Origin: Labilithrix sp.
Lineage (GTDB): Bacteria; Myxococcota_A; Polyangia; Polyangiales; Polyangiaceae
NCBI GenBank assembly: GCA_019637175.1
Contig: JAHBWD010000007.1
Coordinates: 147,691 to 211,690 of the forward strand
Reading direction: 5' to 3'
Length of the DNA stretch: 64,000 bases
Position 1 is the stretch's first letter. Each line of letters opens with the position of its first letter. The position numbers were made by a program, and so were the translations under genes. Positions 38,852 to 48,090 of this stretch are shown here, piece after piece. Below the pieces are notes generated by a model. The model was not told the origin of the DNA. It saw only the letters and a program-made list of their open reading frames with translations, and searched no databases.

Positions 38852-40158
38852 GCCGGCTCCTCGCGGAGGCGCGCCTCGAGGCGGTACCAGAAGACGATCG
38901 GGACGACCGTGTGCACGAACGACGTCGCGAGCGCGATGCCCTCGAGCCCGATGATCTTCAGCAAGACGACGTTGAAGACGAGGTTCGCGCCCGCGTTGAG
39001 CAGGCCCATGCTGATCATGATCCCGAGGTTCTTGATGGCGATGTGCGCGCGCGCGAGCACGAGCAGCGCGCCGAAGCCGGGCAGCCCGACGAGGTGATAC
39101 GGCATGATGCGGATCATCCGGTCGACGCCCTCGGCGTCCATCTCGCCGCGCAAGAACACGAAGCGCAGGAGCGGCGCGCGCGCGGCGTAGAGCACGAGCG
39201 AAGCGACCACGAGCAGCGCGCACACCGTCACGAGCGCGCGCACCACCGTCCTTCGCAGCTTGGCCATGTCGCGCGCGGCGTAGTCGTCCGACAAGTGCGC
39301 CAGGAGGACCGGCAACAGCGCCGCCTGGAGGAGCGAGGTCGGCAGCATCGCGATGTCGCTCGAGTAGCGGAGCATCGTGCCGGCGCCGACGACCATCGTG
39401 AAGCCCGCCATGAGCTGATCGACGACGGGGTTCACGCGCGTCACGGCGCCTCCGCCGACCTGATTGGCGACGAGGCGCCCGAACGCGACGAGCGCGGGCG
39501 GCCGCGCGAAGCCGAGCTCGAACCGCTCGCCGGCGATGCGGATCGCGAAGGTCGCGAGCAGGATCGTCGCGACGAGCTCGCCGGCGAGCGCCGCGATCGG
39601 CACGAGCCAGACGCCGAGCGCCGCGTGCCCCGTCGCGAGCATCCCGATGTTCACGACCATGCCGAGGCCGAGCGCGATCGGCTGCACCATGAAGAAGTGA
39701 CGGACGGTGAGCAGCGTGGCGAAGAGCTGCCGCGTCGCCATCGCGACGAGGTAGACGGTGAAGGGGAGCACCATCTTCGCGGCGAGCGTGAAGTCGGCGC
39801 CCTCGTATCGGAACGCGAACCAGCCGAGCGCGAGCGCGCCCACGATCGCGGCGACCGCTCCGCCGACGGCCCACGTGTGCAACAAGACCGATCCGAGCAG
39901 GCGCGGGAGCTCCTTCGGCCGCGCGATGCGCTCTTCGGCGAGGATGGGGACGAGCGGCGAGTCGGTGTACGCGCTGAAGACGAGCGATCCGGCGAGGCCG
40001 AAGAAGGCCGCGGCGAAGAAGTACACGTCCATCGCGTTGCTGCGTCCGAACCAGTACGCGAGGAGCAGAGGCAGGAGGCCCTCTCCGGCGCGGAACACGA
40101 TCTGCGCAGGCAAGACGAGCAGCGTCGTGCGCAGGATCGATTTTTTTCCGGACGTCAC
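38848..40158 (-). CDS. MurJ/MviN-like lipid-linked saccharide flippase
   Basis: 436 residues from GTG; overlaps both neighbours by 4 nt. About 12-14 transmembrane helices. The opening KSILRTTLLVLPAQIVFRAG and the DVYFFAAAFFGLAGSLVFSA segment match the MOP-superfamily MurJ branch. The position between a deacetylase and a glycosyltransferase gene suggests it moves a polysaccharide precursor rather than lipid II, although MurJ itself cannot be excluded. Confidence 0.85.
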   Translation of the reverse strand: MTSGKKSILRTTLLVLPAQIVFRAGEGLLPLLLAYWFGRSNAMDVYFFAAAFFGLAGSLVFSAYTDSPLVPILAEERIARPKELPRLLGSVLLHTWAVGGAVAAIVGALALGWFAFRYEGADFTLAAKMVLPFTVYLVAMATRQLFATLLTVRHFFMVQPIALGLGMVVNIGMLATGHAALGVWLVPIAALAGELVATILLATFAIRIAGERFELGFARPPALVAFGRLVANQVGGGAVTRVNPVVDQLMAGFTMVVGAGTMLRYSSDIAMLPTSLLQAALLPVLLAHLSDDYAARDMAKLRRTVVRALVTVCALLVVASLVLYAARAPLLRFVFLRGEMDAEGVDRMIRIMPYHLVGLPGFGALLVLARAHIAIKNLGIMISMGLLNAGANLVFNVVLLKIIGLEGIALATSFVHTVVPIVFWYRLEARLREEPA

Positions 40159-41111
40159 GCCGCGAGGATCTCCGGGACGTCGCCCAGCCCGACGACGGGG
40201 ATCCCCTCGCGCTGGGAGAAGGCGAGCAGCGCGCGCAGCCGATCGAGGATCCCGCGCGCCTCTTCCTCGTTGGCGGCGTAGGGGCTGGTGTCGGGGACGA
40301 CCTCGACGTTGTGGAACATCGCGTTGAGGATGACTGGCCGGCTCGGCGCGCGCCGTCGCGCGTCGGCGATCTCGTCTTCGGCGACGCGGACGAGCTTCTC
40401 GGCCGTGCCGCGCGTGGGGCGGAGCCAGCGCGGATCGATCCGCGAGCCGATGCCGGGGATGGCGTTGACGAGGCGCCTCCGGATCGTGACGGGCACCTCG
40501 AGCAGGGTCGACGCGCCGGGTCGCCCGGGATCTTCGGGATCGGGGCGGTACGGCTGCGTCGGGGCGCCGTGGAACGAGAGGCCGGGCGCGCCTGCCGAGG
40601 CCCAGTCCATGTGAGGCGTGACGCTCGACTCGACGGCGTACCCGAGCGACTCGAGGATCCCGATCGACGCCGGGCCGATGCCGAAGCGCCCGGCGCGGAA
40701 CGACTGCGGCTGGTGATCGAAGGCGCGGATGAAGAGATCGGTGAGGTAGGTGAGCTTCTGCCGCTCGATCTCCGGGGGGTAGTCGCGCTGGAACTCACGG
40801 GTCACGTCGGGCTCGAACGCCCCGGGCTCGGCGTACTCGCCGTGCAGGTGCGTACCGAGCTCGCAGCTCGGGGCGAGCTTGCGGAAGACGTCGACGCAGC
40901 CCTCGTCTCTCAGGATCTCGGGGGAGAGCAGGTAGGTCGGCTTTGCCCCGAACGTCTCGAACATCGGCTGGAGCCGTCGAACGACGCCGTCGGTGACCCC
41001 CTCGAACGACATCGGGCGCCGCGAACGCCACCCGCGGCCCTTGTCGCTCTCGGTGTCGATCGACACGCAGAGATAGGCGTGGCTGCGGGCGCGTGACCCA
41101 GGGTGATACAC
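40155..41111 (-). CDS. Polysaccharide deacetylase family protein
   Basis: 318 residues from GTG with AAGG upstream. NodB-like features: CVSIDTES (Asp19, general base position), ELGTHLHGEY (His88 and His90 as metal ligands), SFRAGRFG and a C-terminal His in NAMFHNVEVVP. It removes acetyl or similar groups from a saccharide; lack of a signal peptide suggests it acts in the cytosol on a precursor. It starts the coupled three-gene unit and is divergent from a membrane protein gene. Confidence 0.88.
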   Translation of the reverse strand: MYHPGSRARSHAYLCVSIDTESDKGRGWRSRRPMSFEGVTDGVVRRLQPMFETFGAKPTYLLSPEILRDEGCVDVFRKLAPSCELGTHLHGEYAEPGAFEPDVTREFQRDYPPEIERQKLTYLTDLFIRAFDHQPQSFRAGRFGIGPASIGILESLGYAVESSVTPHMDWASAGAPGLSFHGAPTQPYRPDPEDPGRPGASTLLEVPVTIRRRLVNAIPGIGSRIDPRWLRPTRGTAEKLVRVAEDEIADARRRAPSRPVILNAMFHNVEVVPDTSPYAANEEEARGILDRLRALLAFSQREGIPVVGLGDVPEILAA

Positions 41112-41242
41112 GGAGGCCTTTTTACCGCGAAATCAGGGTGACGGGGAACCAGGGGGGAACCCTTGGCCGCCGTGAATGCCTGTGAACGTCGCGCACACTG
41201 GCGGCCCGGCCAAAGTCGCGCCATAAGGGCTCTAGCGGGCTC

Positions 41243-42892
41243 ATGACCACGCATGTGACCGATCCGCCTAGCGATGTGGGCGCGCCCGACGTGCTCGTGG
41301 GGGCGGAGCCCGTCTCGGCGCCGGAGTCCGTCGCGCGCCGGTCGGCGCGCGCGGCGTGGATCGGGCTCGGCGCGCTCGGGATCATGGCGCTCGCCGTGTT
41401 CTGGGCGTTCGAAGCGCTGCCGTTCATGGATCTGCCGGCGCACGCGGGGCTCATCGCGATGCGCCACCGCTTCGCCGAGTCGGCGTTCGAGCAGCGCTTC
41501 TACGTCCTCGCGCCGCACATCGGACCGTACTCGCTCTTCCGCTTCCTCGGCGAGGTGTTCGTCCGCGTGATCGGTCCGATCAATGCCGTGCGCGTGCTCG
41601 CGACGCTCCCGGTCGTCGCGACGCCGCTCGCGCTTCTCTACGCACGGCGCCGCCTCTTCGACGACAAGACGCCGACCTACGGCTACATCGGCCTCGCGCT
41701 CTCGTTCGGCTTCATGACGCTGATGGGCTTCGCGAGCTACCTGCTCGGCGTCGCGGTCATGCTCTTCGGCCTCACGCGCTGGCTCGAGTTGCTCGCCGCG
41801 ACCGACGAGGGCGAGGACGTCAAGCGCCGCGAGATCGCGATGGCGATCGTCGCGCCCGCGATCTTCGTCGCGCACGGCCACGCGTTCGTCCTCTTCTTGC
41901 TGTGCGCGTTCGTCTCCGCCGCGAGCACCGGGCGCCGCATCGCGCGCTTCGTCCGCCTGCGGGCGCTCGCGCCGGCCGTCGGCCTCGCCGCGTGGGTCGC
42001 GTGGATCGAGCGTGGGACCGCGACGCCCGAGGGGTCCGTGCCCGTCGTGCCTCAGCTCGTCCCGCTCTTCCGCGGGTTCGCCGAGAAGGTCGAGCTCCTC
42101 GTCACGCCGACGCTCATGACCCGCAGCGGCATCGACTTCATGCTCGCGATCGCGTTCTGGGTCGTGGCGCTCGCGTGCGCGTTCTACAGCGTGCGCGCGC
42201 TCGTGCGCGGGCGGCGCGCGAGCCTGCCTCCGGCGGAGGTTCGTCACAGCGCGGCGCTCCACGCGTGCGCCGGCGCGCTCACGGTGCTGTTCGTCGCGCT
42301 GCCGCACGTCGTCGGGTGGTTCGGCTTCGTCGACGGGCGCCTGCTCCCGCTCATTCTCGTGATGGTGCTCGTCGGCGCGCGCCGGCGGACGTTGCCGCGG
42401 CCCCTCGCCGCGACGATCGACGTGGGCGCGCCGCTCGCGGCCGGCGCGGTCGCGTCGGTCGCGCTCGTCGCGTCGTTCTTCTTCCAGCGCGAGGCCGTCG
42501 GCTATCGCGAGGTGCTCGCGCGCGTTCCCGCGCAGGCGACGCTCCTGAACCTTCCGCTCGATCCCGACAGCGACGTCTTCACCGCGCACCCGTTCATCCA
42601 CTACGACAAGCTCGTCCTCGCCGATCGCCCCGTCCTCGTGTCGGATGTCTGGTTTCACCAGGGCTCGGCGCTCTATCCCACGCGCGAGAACCCGGCGTTG
42701 AACCTCCCGCCGAGCTACAGCGAGAGCGATTTGAAGCTCATCGAGTGGCCGGCCTACCGCCTCGACGATTGGGACTACGTCCTCATTCGCACGCGCGTCA
42801 CGTCGTCGCAGCCGTACACGCCCGACGCGCTCACGCTCGAGCAGCACATCGGCGGCTGGTGGCTCTTCCGCCGCGCGAACACCGCGCGCTGA
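41243..42892 (+). CDS. Multi-pass membrane protein, possible GT-C-type enzyme
   Basis: 549 residues from ATG. About ten transmembrane segments (for example WIGLGALGIMALAVFWAF, IGLALSFGFMTLMGFASYLL, APAIFVAHGHAFVLFLLCAF) followed by a soluble C-terminal part of about 110 residues. The first loop after helix 1 has DLPAHAG, and the soluble end has HPFIHYDKLVL. The layout resembles membrane glycosyltransferases (GT-C), but the diagnostic acidic pair is not certain. It lies within the surface-polysaccharide cluster. Confidence 0.75.
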   Translation: MTTHVTDPPSDVGAPDVLVGAEPVSAPESVARRSARAAWIGLGALGIMALAVFWAFEALPFMDLPAHAGLIAMRHRFAESAFEQRFYVLAPHIGPYSLFRFLGEVFVRVIGPINAVRVLATLPVVATPLALLYARRRLFDDKTPTYGYIGLALSFGFMTLMGFASYLLGVAVMLFGLTRWLELLAATDEGEDVKRREIAMAIVAPAIFVAHGHAFVLFLLCAFVSAASTGRRIARFVRLRALAPAVGLAAWVAWIERGTATPEGSVPVVPQLVPLFRGFAEKVELLVTPTLMTRSGIDFMLAIAFWVVALACAFYSVRALVRGRRASLPPAEVRHSAALHACAGALTVLFVALPHVVGWFGFVDGRLLPLILVMVLVGARRRTLPRPLAATIDVGAPLAAGAVASVALVASFFFQREAVGYREVLARVPAQATLLNLPLDPDSDVFTAHPFIHYDKLVLADRPVLVSDVWFHQGSALYPTRENPALNLPPSYSESDLKLIEWPAYRLDDWDYVLIRTRVTSSQPYTPDALTLEQHIGGWWLFRRANTAR

Positions 42893-42897
42893 GCCGT

Positions 42898-43476
42898 TCA
42901 CTTCTTCTGCCAGAACAAGAAGGTGTGGAGCTTCTGCTTGAAGGGCAGGGGGATGTCGATGCGCGGCGACGTTCGCTTGCCGAACGCCTTCGGCTCGAAG
43001 CGCTCGATCGTCTTCGTCGCGTTCGCGTCGACGTGGTTGGGGGTCAGCTCGTTCACGCCGAGAATGAGCCAGGCCCCCGGCCGCATCGCGTCGGCGCAGA
43101 CGGTGAGCGTCTTGTCGAGCTCGGGCACGTCGTTGATCCCCCAGCCGATGACGCCGCTCATGACGACGGCGTCGAAGATCGTCCCCGCGAAGTGCTTCTC
43201 GAGGTTCTGCACGACGTCGACCGCGTGCGGATCGCCGCCGAAGCGCGCCACCTCCGGCTCGGGATCGATCGTCGCGAACGTCTTGCCGGCGAAGGCCTTC
43301 GCGTAGGGCGCCGTGTACCACTTGACCCCGACGAACAGGATCTTGCGGCACGCGGGATCGGCGGCGAGCGACGCGAGGATCTCCTCTTCGAGCACGCGCC
43401 GATCGGGCGGCTGGTACCAGCCTCGCTCCCACGCGAAATGAAGGACCTCGGAGCGAGCCCATGCGAACGGGTTCAT
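42898..43476 (-). CDS. SAM-dependent methyltransferase-like protein
   Basis: 192 residues from ATG (complement of 43474-43476). Rossmann methyltransferase traits: KILFVGVKWYT as motif I, FATIDPEPEVARFGGDPHAV with the acidic end of strand 2, then FDAVVMSGVIGWGI and GAWLILGVNEL. A longer open frame upstream is not supported. It probably modifies a sugar or lipid of the cluster. Only 5 bp separates its stop from the convergent membrane protein gene. Confidence 0.75.
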   Translation of the reverse strand: MNPFAWARSEVLHFAWERGWYQPPDRRVLEEEILASLAADPACRKILFVGVKWYTAPYAKAFAGKTFATIDPEPEVARFGGDPHAVDVVQNLEKHFAGTIFDAVVMSGVIGWGINDVPELDKTLTVCADAMRPGAWLILGVNELTPNHVDANATKTIERFEPKAFGKRTSPRIDIPLPFKQKLHTFLFWQKK

Positions 43477-43564
43477 GGCCCCTCCGACGTACCACTCGCC
43501 CGAAAATACGGCAGCAAAATAGAGGCCTTGCCTCTCGGCGTGCCTGGTATACGGAGGAGTGCCG

Positions 43565-44908
43565 ATGTCCGGGACCTCCATCGCCACGGGAAGCACGCCG
43601 GGGCCCTCGACGAGCGCCTTCGATCCCGTCGACCTCGTCGTACCGAAACGCAAGGTCAGGGTCCTGTTCATCAACGACACGGCGCGCAACGGCGGGCCGG
43701 GGCGGAGCCTCTTCTACATCCTTCGCTTCCTCGATCCCGACGTCGTCCACCGCGCGGTGGTCCTCCCGCGGCCCGGCGTCATCAGCGACCTCTACGCCGA
43801 GAGCGGCGTGACCGAAGATCTCCTCTTCGAGCCCGATCTCGTCGAGAACCCGATCGAGCCCTTCAGCCGCCCGATGGCGCGCGACGACTTCGACGCGCCG
43901 CTCGCGCTCCGCGGGCTCCGCGCCGCCGGCAACGTGGTGCGCGCGACGCGCGCCCTCGCGCGCCTCACCGGCACGCTCCGTCGCGGGATGTTCGATCTCG
44001 TCTACTGCAACGGCACCAACGCCGACTTCGCCGGCGGCGCGCTCGCGAAGTCGTCCGGCGTGCCCGCGCTCTGGCACGTCCGCTACACGTCGCTCCCGAA
44101 GGCCGTGCGCGGCGTCCACGATCGTCTCGCGGCGAGCCGCGGCGTGCGCCGCATCGTGTGCGTTTCGAACGCCGCGGCCGCGCTCTTCCCGCATTGCCGC
44201 GAGAAGGTGCGCGTCATCCACAACGCGCTCGACACGAGCGAGTTCGACATGCAGGGCGTCGCGCCTTCGCTCCGGCGCGAGCTCGGGCTCGCGGCCGACG
44301 CCGTCGTCTTCGGCAGCCAAGGGCGCATCCTGCCGCGCAAGGGCTACGTCGAGATGGTGCAGGCCGCGAGGCGCATGCTCTCCACGCTGAGCGCGCCCGA
44401 TCGCGCGCGCGTCCACTTCGCGGTGCTCGGCGACACGCCCGAAGACATCCGTCCCGATCACCTCGCCGAGTGCCGCGCCCTCGTGCGATCGCTCGGCATC
44501 GAGGATCGCTTCACGTTCCTCGGCTTCAAGACGGACGTGAAGCCCTACGTCGCCGACTTCGACGTCGCCGTCGTCCCGAGCGTGTACCCCGATCCGCTCC
44601 CGCGCGCCGTCATCGAGTCGATGGCGCTCGGGAAGCCCGTGATCGCGTTCGACGTCGGCGGCGTCGCCGAGATGCTCGCCGACGGGACGACGGGGAGCCT
44701 CGTCCCCGCGGCGCCGCCGGACGTCGAGGGCCTCGCCGATCAGATGCTCCGCTACTTCCGCGCGCCGGCGCTCCGCGAGGCGCATGGCCGCGCAGGGCGC
44801 GCGCGCGTCGAGCGCGACTTCGACGGAAGGCGTCAGGCGCGCCGGATCCAGAACGAGATCGTCACCGCCTCCGGGCTCTTCGAGGGGCCGGCGCGCGGAG
44901 GAGCCTAG
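43565..44908 (+). CDS. GT4-family glycosyltransferase
   Basis: 447 residues from ATG (GTG 43559 possible). N-terminal Rossmann domain with VRVLFINDTARNGGPGRSLF (donor-side Gly-rich loop), C-terminal half with VFGSQGRILPRKGYVEMV, HFAVLGDTPEDI, PYVADFDVAVVPSVYPDPLP and the family ESMALGKPVIAFDVGGVAEM. It is distinct from the enzyme at 37751 and uses a different donor or acceptor. It follows the divergent methyltransferase gene and is 3 bp before the PPIase gene. Confidence 0.93.
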   Translation: MSGTSIATGSTPGPSTSAFDPVDLVVPKRKVRVLFINDTARNGGPGRSLFYILRFLDPDVVHRAVVLPRPGVISDLYAESGVTEDLLFEPDLVENPIEPFSRPMARDDFDAPLALRGLRAAGNVVRATRALARLTGTLRRGMFDLVYCNGTNADFAGGALAKSSGVPALWHVRYTSLPKAVRGVHDRLAASRGVRRIVCVSNAAAALFPHCREKVRVIHNALDTSEFDMQGVAPSLRRELGLAADAVVFGSQGRILPRKGYVEMVQAARRMLSTLSAPDRARVHFAVLGDTPEDIRPDHLAECRALVRSLGIEDRFTFLGFKTDVKPYVADFDVAVVPSVYPDPLPRAVIESMALGKPVIAFDVGGVAEMLADGTTGSLVPAAPPDVEGLADQMLRYFRAPALREAHGRAGRARVERDFDGRRQARRIQNEIVTASGLFEGPARGGA

Positions 44909-44911
44909 GAC

Positions 44912-45766
44912 GTGGCGTTCGTTCGCGCGCTCGTCGTGTTGCTCGCGCTCGTCTTCGCCGGCTGCGGCAAGGGCGCCAACAGCGCGGGCGACGCCTCGGG
45001 CGTCACGATCGAGTACGTCCCGATCGCGATCTCGTGGGTGAAGAAGTTCGTCACCGCTTCGTCGACCGAGGTCGCCGCTTGGGCGAAGACGCCGGCCGGG
45101 ATCGCCGCCCTGCGCACCGAGATCCGCCACGTGCTCGTGCGCGTCGCCCCGGGCGCGAGCGCGAAGCAGGTCGCCGCCGCGAAGCGGCGCGCGCGAGAGA
45201 TCTCCGCGCGCGTCGAGGGAGGGGAAGACATCCAGGCGGTCGCCGCCGACGTGTCCGACGACGACGACACGCGCGACAACGGCGGCTCGCTCGGCAGCGA
45301 CGACGCCAAGCTCGACGAGGCGCTCCGCGCGGCCGCGTCGAAGCTCGGGCCCGGCGAGATGACGTCCGAGCCCGTCCGCACGCGCGCGGGCTTCCACGTC
45401 CTGATGCGCGATCGACCGGTGAAGGGCGAGCTCGAGAAGGCCTACAAGAAGGCGCGCGCCGCCGAGGTCGCGCGCAAGCTCGCCGACGAGATGTTGAGCC
45501 GCATGCAGGCCTCGTCCGAGCCGCTCGACGACATCGCGGTCGCGGCGATCACGGCGCTGCTCGAGGCCGGCGCGGCCGACGACTCCGCGCGCCGCAAGGC
45601 AGTGGCCATCTCGCCTCGGCGCGCGGCGGACGCGGACTTGCCCCCCGACGCGCAGGAGGCGCTCGCGTCGTTCGCCCGCAAGGCGAAGCCGGGCGACGTC
45701 GTCGACTCCGCGCTCGGGACGGGCCCGGTCCTCGTCGTCGCGCGCGCCGTCGCGCGCAAGGAGTGA
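44912..45766 (+). CDS. Parvulin-type peptidyl-prolyl isomerase lipoprotein
   Basis: 284 residues from GTG. Lipobox VFAGC near residue 18. The parvulin core runs through EIRHVLVRVAPGAS, EDIQAVAADVSDDDDTRDNG, GSLG and VRTRAGFHVLMRDRP, matching PpiC/PrsA-type folding catalysts; a C-terminal helical region with GDVVDSALGTGPVLVVARAV looks like a second degenerate PPIase part. It should help fold outer-membrane or exported proteins. It converges on typA. Confidence 0.85.
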   Translation: MAFVRALVVLLALVFAGCGKGANSAGDASGVTIEYVPIAISWVKKFVTASSTEVAAWAKTPAGIAALRTEIRHVLVRVAPGASAKQVAAAKRRAREISARVEGGEDIQAVAADVSDDDDTRDNGGSLGSDDAKLDEALRAAASKLGPGEMTSEPVRTRAGFHVLMRDRPVKGELEKAYKKARAAEVARKLADEMLSRMQASSEPLDDIAVAAITALLEAGAADDSARRKAVAISPRRAADADLPPDAQEALASFARKAKPGDVVDSALGTGPVLVVARAVARKE

Positions 45767-45772
45767 CGTCTC

Positions 45773-47653
45773 TCAGTCGAGCGGACCGGGCGGCGTCGAC
45801 TGCGTGCGCGAGACGGCCTCTTCGATCGCCTCGGCGCGCCGCGGACGCTTGGTGCACTGGAGGATCTGCTTTCGCACGCGGATGGCGTCGGGCGTGACCT
45901 CGACGAGCTCGTCGGCGTCGATCCACTCCATCGCCGTCTCGATCGTGAGCGTGCGCGGGACGGCGAGCATGACGTTCTCGTCTTTGCCGTGGTTGCGCAC
46001 GTTCGTCTGCTTCTTCTCCTTGACGAAGTTCACGTCGGCGTCGCTCGGGCGGTTGTGCTCGCCGACGATCATGCCTTCGTAGACGTCGGCGCCCGGCTTG
46101 ATGAAGAACTCGCCGCGCGCCTGGAGGTGGTTCATCGCGTAGGGCGTCGACACGCCCATGCGGTCGGCGACGATCGCGCCGAGCTGGCGCTTCGCCATGA
46201 CGCCGCCCCACGGCTCCCAGCCGTCGAGCATCGTGGTGAGCAGGCCCGTGCCGCGCGTCGACGTGAGGAACTCGCCGCGGAAGCCGATGAGGCCGCGGCT
46301 CGGGATGCGGAACTCGAGGCGCGCGCGCCCGTGGCCGTGGTTCGACATCTTCGTCATGCGGCCGCGGCGCTGGCTGAGGCGCTCGGTGACGACGCCGATG
46401 AAGGCGTCGGGCACGTCGATGATGACGAGCTCGTACGGCTCGAGCACGACGTCGCCTTCCGCCTTGGTGACGACCTCGGGGTTGCCGAGCTGCATCTCGT
46501 AGCCCTCGCGACGCATCGTCTCGACGAGGATGGCGAGCTGGAGCTCGCCGCGGCCGAGGACGGTGAACGTGTCGGGCGACTCGGTGTCTTCGAAGCGGAG
46601 CGCGAGGTTCTTGCGGACCTCGCGCACGAGGCGCTCGCGGAGCTGGCGGCTCGTCAGGTACTTCGACGTCTTGCACTTGCCGGCGAAGGGCGACGTGTTG
46701 ACGCCGACGCGCATCTTGATCGTCGGCTGCTCGACGATGATGCGGGGGAGCGCGCGCCCCTCCCAGCCCTCGGAGAGATCGACGATGGTGTCGCCGACGT
46801 CGATGTCTTCGATGCCCGCGATCGCGACGATCTCGCCGGCGCTCGCCTCGGGCGCGGTGACGCGCTTGAGCCCTTCGAAGGTCGAGAGCACCTTGATGGT
46901 CGCCTTGCCCGCCGCGCCGTCTTTGAGGACGCCGATCGGCTGGTTCGCGCGGAGCGTGCCCGCGCCGATGCGCCCGATGGCGAGGCGGCCGACGTAGTCG
47001 TCGTGATCGATGTTGTTGACGAGGATCTGGAGCGGCGCCGCGGCGTCGGCCTTCGGCGCCGGGACCTTCTCGAGGATCGTCTGGAAGAGCGGCGTCAGCG
47101 TCGTGCTCGGATCTTCGAGCGACGTCTTGGCGACGCCGTCGCGGCCGACGGCGTAGATGACCGGGAAGTCCATCTGCGCGTCCGAGGCCTCGAGATCGAC
47201 GAAGAGGTCGAAGACCTCGTTCAGCACGTCGTCGGGGCGGGCGTCGGATCGGTCGATCTTGTTGATGACGACGATGACGGGGAAGCCGAGCTCGATGCAC
47301 TTCGTGAGGACGAAGCGCGTCTGCGGCAGCGGCCCCTCGGCGGCGTCGACGAGGAGCAGCGCGCCGTCGGCCATCATGAGGGTGCGCTCGACCTCGCCGC
47401 CGAAGTCGGAGTGACCGGGGGTGTCGACGACGTTGATCTTGGTGACCGTCCCGTCCTTCGCGCGCCAACGGAGGCTCGTGTTCTTCGCGAGGATCGTGAT
47501 GCCACGCTCCCGCTCGAGGTCGTTCGAGTCCATCACGCGCTCGGCCACGGCCTCGTTCTCGCGGAACGTACCGGCCTGCTTGAGCATGTGGTCGACGAGC
47601 GTGGTCTTGCCGTGGTCGACGTGCGCGACGATCGCCACGTTGCGGAGCTGCAT
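45773..47653 (-). CDS. typA: Translational GTPase BipA/TypA
   Basis: 626 residues from ATG, with GAGG about 10 nt upstream. G1 [10 protein letters not shown]2 [10 protein letters not shown]3 DTPGH and G4 NKID are all present, followed by the EF-G-like domains II, III and V and the BipA-specific C-terminal domain. BipA assists 50S ribosome assembly at low temperature and in stress. The protein has a short extra C-terminal tail ([11 protein letters not shown]). Confidence 0.98.
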   Translation of the reverse strand: MQLRNVAIVAHVDHGKTTLVDHMLKQAGTFRENEAVAERVMDSNDLERERGITILAKNTSLRWRAKDGTVTKINVVDTPGHSDFGGEVERTLMMADGALLLVDAAEGPLPQTRFVLTKCIELGFPVIVVINKIDRSDARPDDVLNEVFDLFVDLEASDAQMDFPVIYAVGRDGVAKTSLEDPSTTLTPLFQTILEKVPAPKADAAAPLQILVNNIDHDDYVGRLAIGRIGAGTLRANQPIGVLKDGAAGKATIKVLSTFEGLKRVTAPEASAGEIVAIAGIEDIDVGDTIVDLSEGWEGRALPRIIVEQPTIKMRVGVNTSPFAGKCKTSKYLTSRQLRERLVREVRKNLALRFEDTESPDTFTVLGRGELQLAILVETMRREGYEMQLGNPEVVTKAEGDVVLEPYELVIIDVPDAFIGVVTERLSQRRGRMTKMSNHGHGRARLEFRIPSRGLIGFRGEFLTSTRGTGLLTTMLDGWEPWGGVMAKRQLGAIVADRMGVSTPYAMNHLQARGEFFIKPGADVYEGMIVGEHNRPSDADVNFVKEKKQTNVRNHGKDENVMLAVPRTLTIETAMEWIDADELVEVTPDAIRVRKQILQCTKRPRRAEAIEEAVSRTQSTPPGPLD

Positions 47654-47921
47654 GGAGCGCCTCTCTCTAGTCGGTGAGGCGCGCTACCGCAAGCTGGTCC
47701 ATGCGAGGAACGGCGCACGCTCTGGCTCACGCTCTGGGGAAAGGACGAATGTGGAATCGGAGACGGTGAACAGGGAGCTGGGAGCGGAGCGAGAGCGGGG
47801 CACGAGGCATAAACGTGCGTAATACACGTTTCTGGGGTGCGTACCTCCGCCTACGACTTGCGGGCTCGGAATGCGTGCGATCGCTGTCGTTTCGAACACT
47901 TACGGCTCCGGGCCTCCTCCT
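47654..47921. promoter_or_regulatory. Upstream region of typA, left flank of the insertion element
   Basis: About 270 bp to the left IS end. It should hold the typA promoter. A GAAAGGACGAATG stretch (47739-47751) with downstream GGAAT also occurs upstream of the giant TPR operon at 60179-60191. No promoter motif is clear. Confidence 0.35.
47811..47831. promoter_or_regulatory. Inverted repeat AAACGTG-N7-CACGTTT
   Basis: A perfect 7-bp inverted repeat, AT-richer than its surroundings, about 160 bp upstream of the typA ATG. The symmetry and spacing fit a dimeric regulator operator. No regulator is assigned. Confidence 0.4.
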
Positions 47922-47925
47922 CTAG
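47922..47925. repeat. Target-site duplication CTAG, left
   Basis: CTAG directly precedes the left terminal repeat; identical CTAG follows the right end at 49443-49446. IS701-family elements duplicate 4-bp YTAR targets. Confidence 0.85.
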
Positions 47926-47942
47926 CTCTACTGCGGGAAGTC
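47926..47942. repeat. IS left terminal inverted repeat
   Basis: 17 bp, CTCTACTGCGGGAAGTC, matching the right end in 16 of 17 bases; further similarity (GCGGTGCG) continues inside. Confidence 0.9.
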
Positions 47943-48090
47943 AGAGGGCGGTGCGCGCGCGAAATCGTGAGGTTCTTCGCGCGGACGGCAGTGGCAGGAG
48001 CGGTGACATGCCGGGCAGCGCGGAAGCCAGAGCGCGGTCGTCCTCGCGATAGCGAGGCGTGCCGTGGCGAATGAGTGATTAGAGTGGCGC

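Noticed and set aside
37751..40798. A single 1015-codon minus-strand protein covering the glycosyltransferase and beyond
   Set aside because: Only the C-terminal 366 codons match a glycosyltransferase; the rest is out of frame with flippase and deacetylase coding sequence.
40910..45397. Antisense frame of about 1500 codons over the polysaccharide cluster
   Set aside because: Shadow of real genes with recognisable domains on the other strand.
41356..45897. Plus-strand frame of about 1500 codons overlapping membrane protein, methyltransferase and GT4 genes
   Set aside because: Out of frame with the recognisable proteins and of repetitive Arg/Ala composition.
47837..48074. Small plus-strand frames (about 67-71 codons) across the left IS end
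   Set aside because: They cross the terminal repeat boundary and have no ribosome binding site or known motif.
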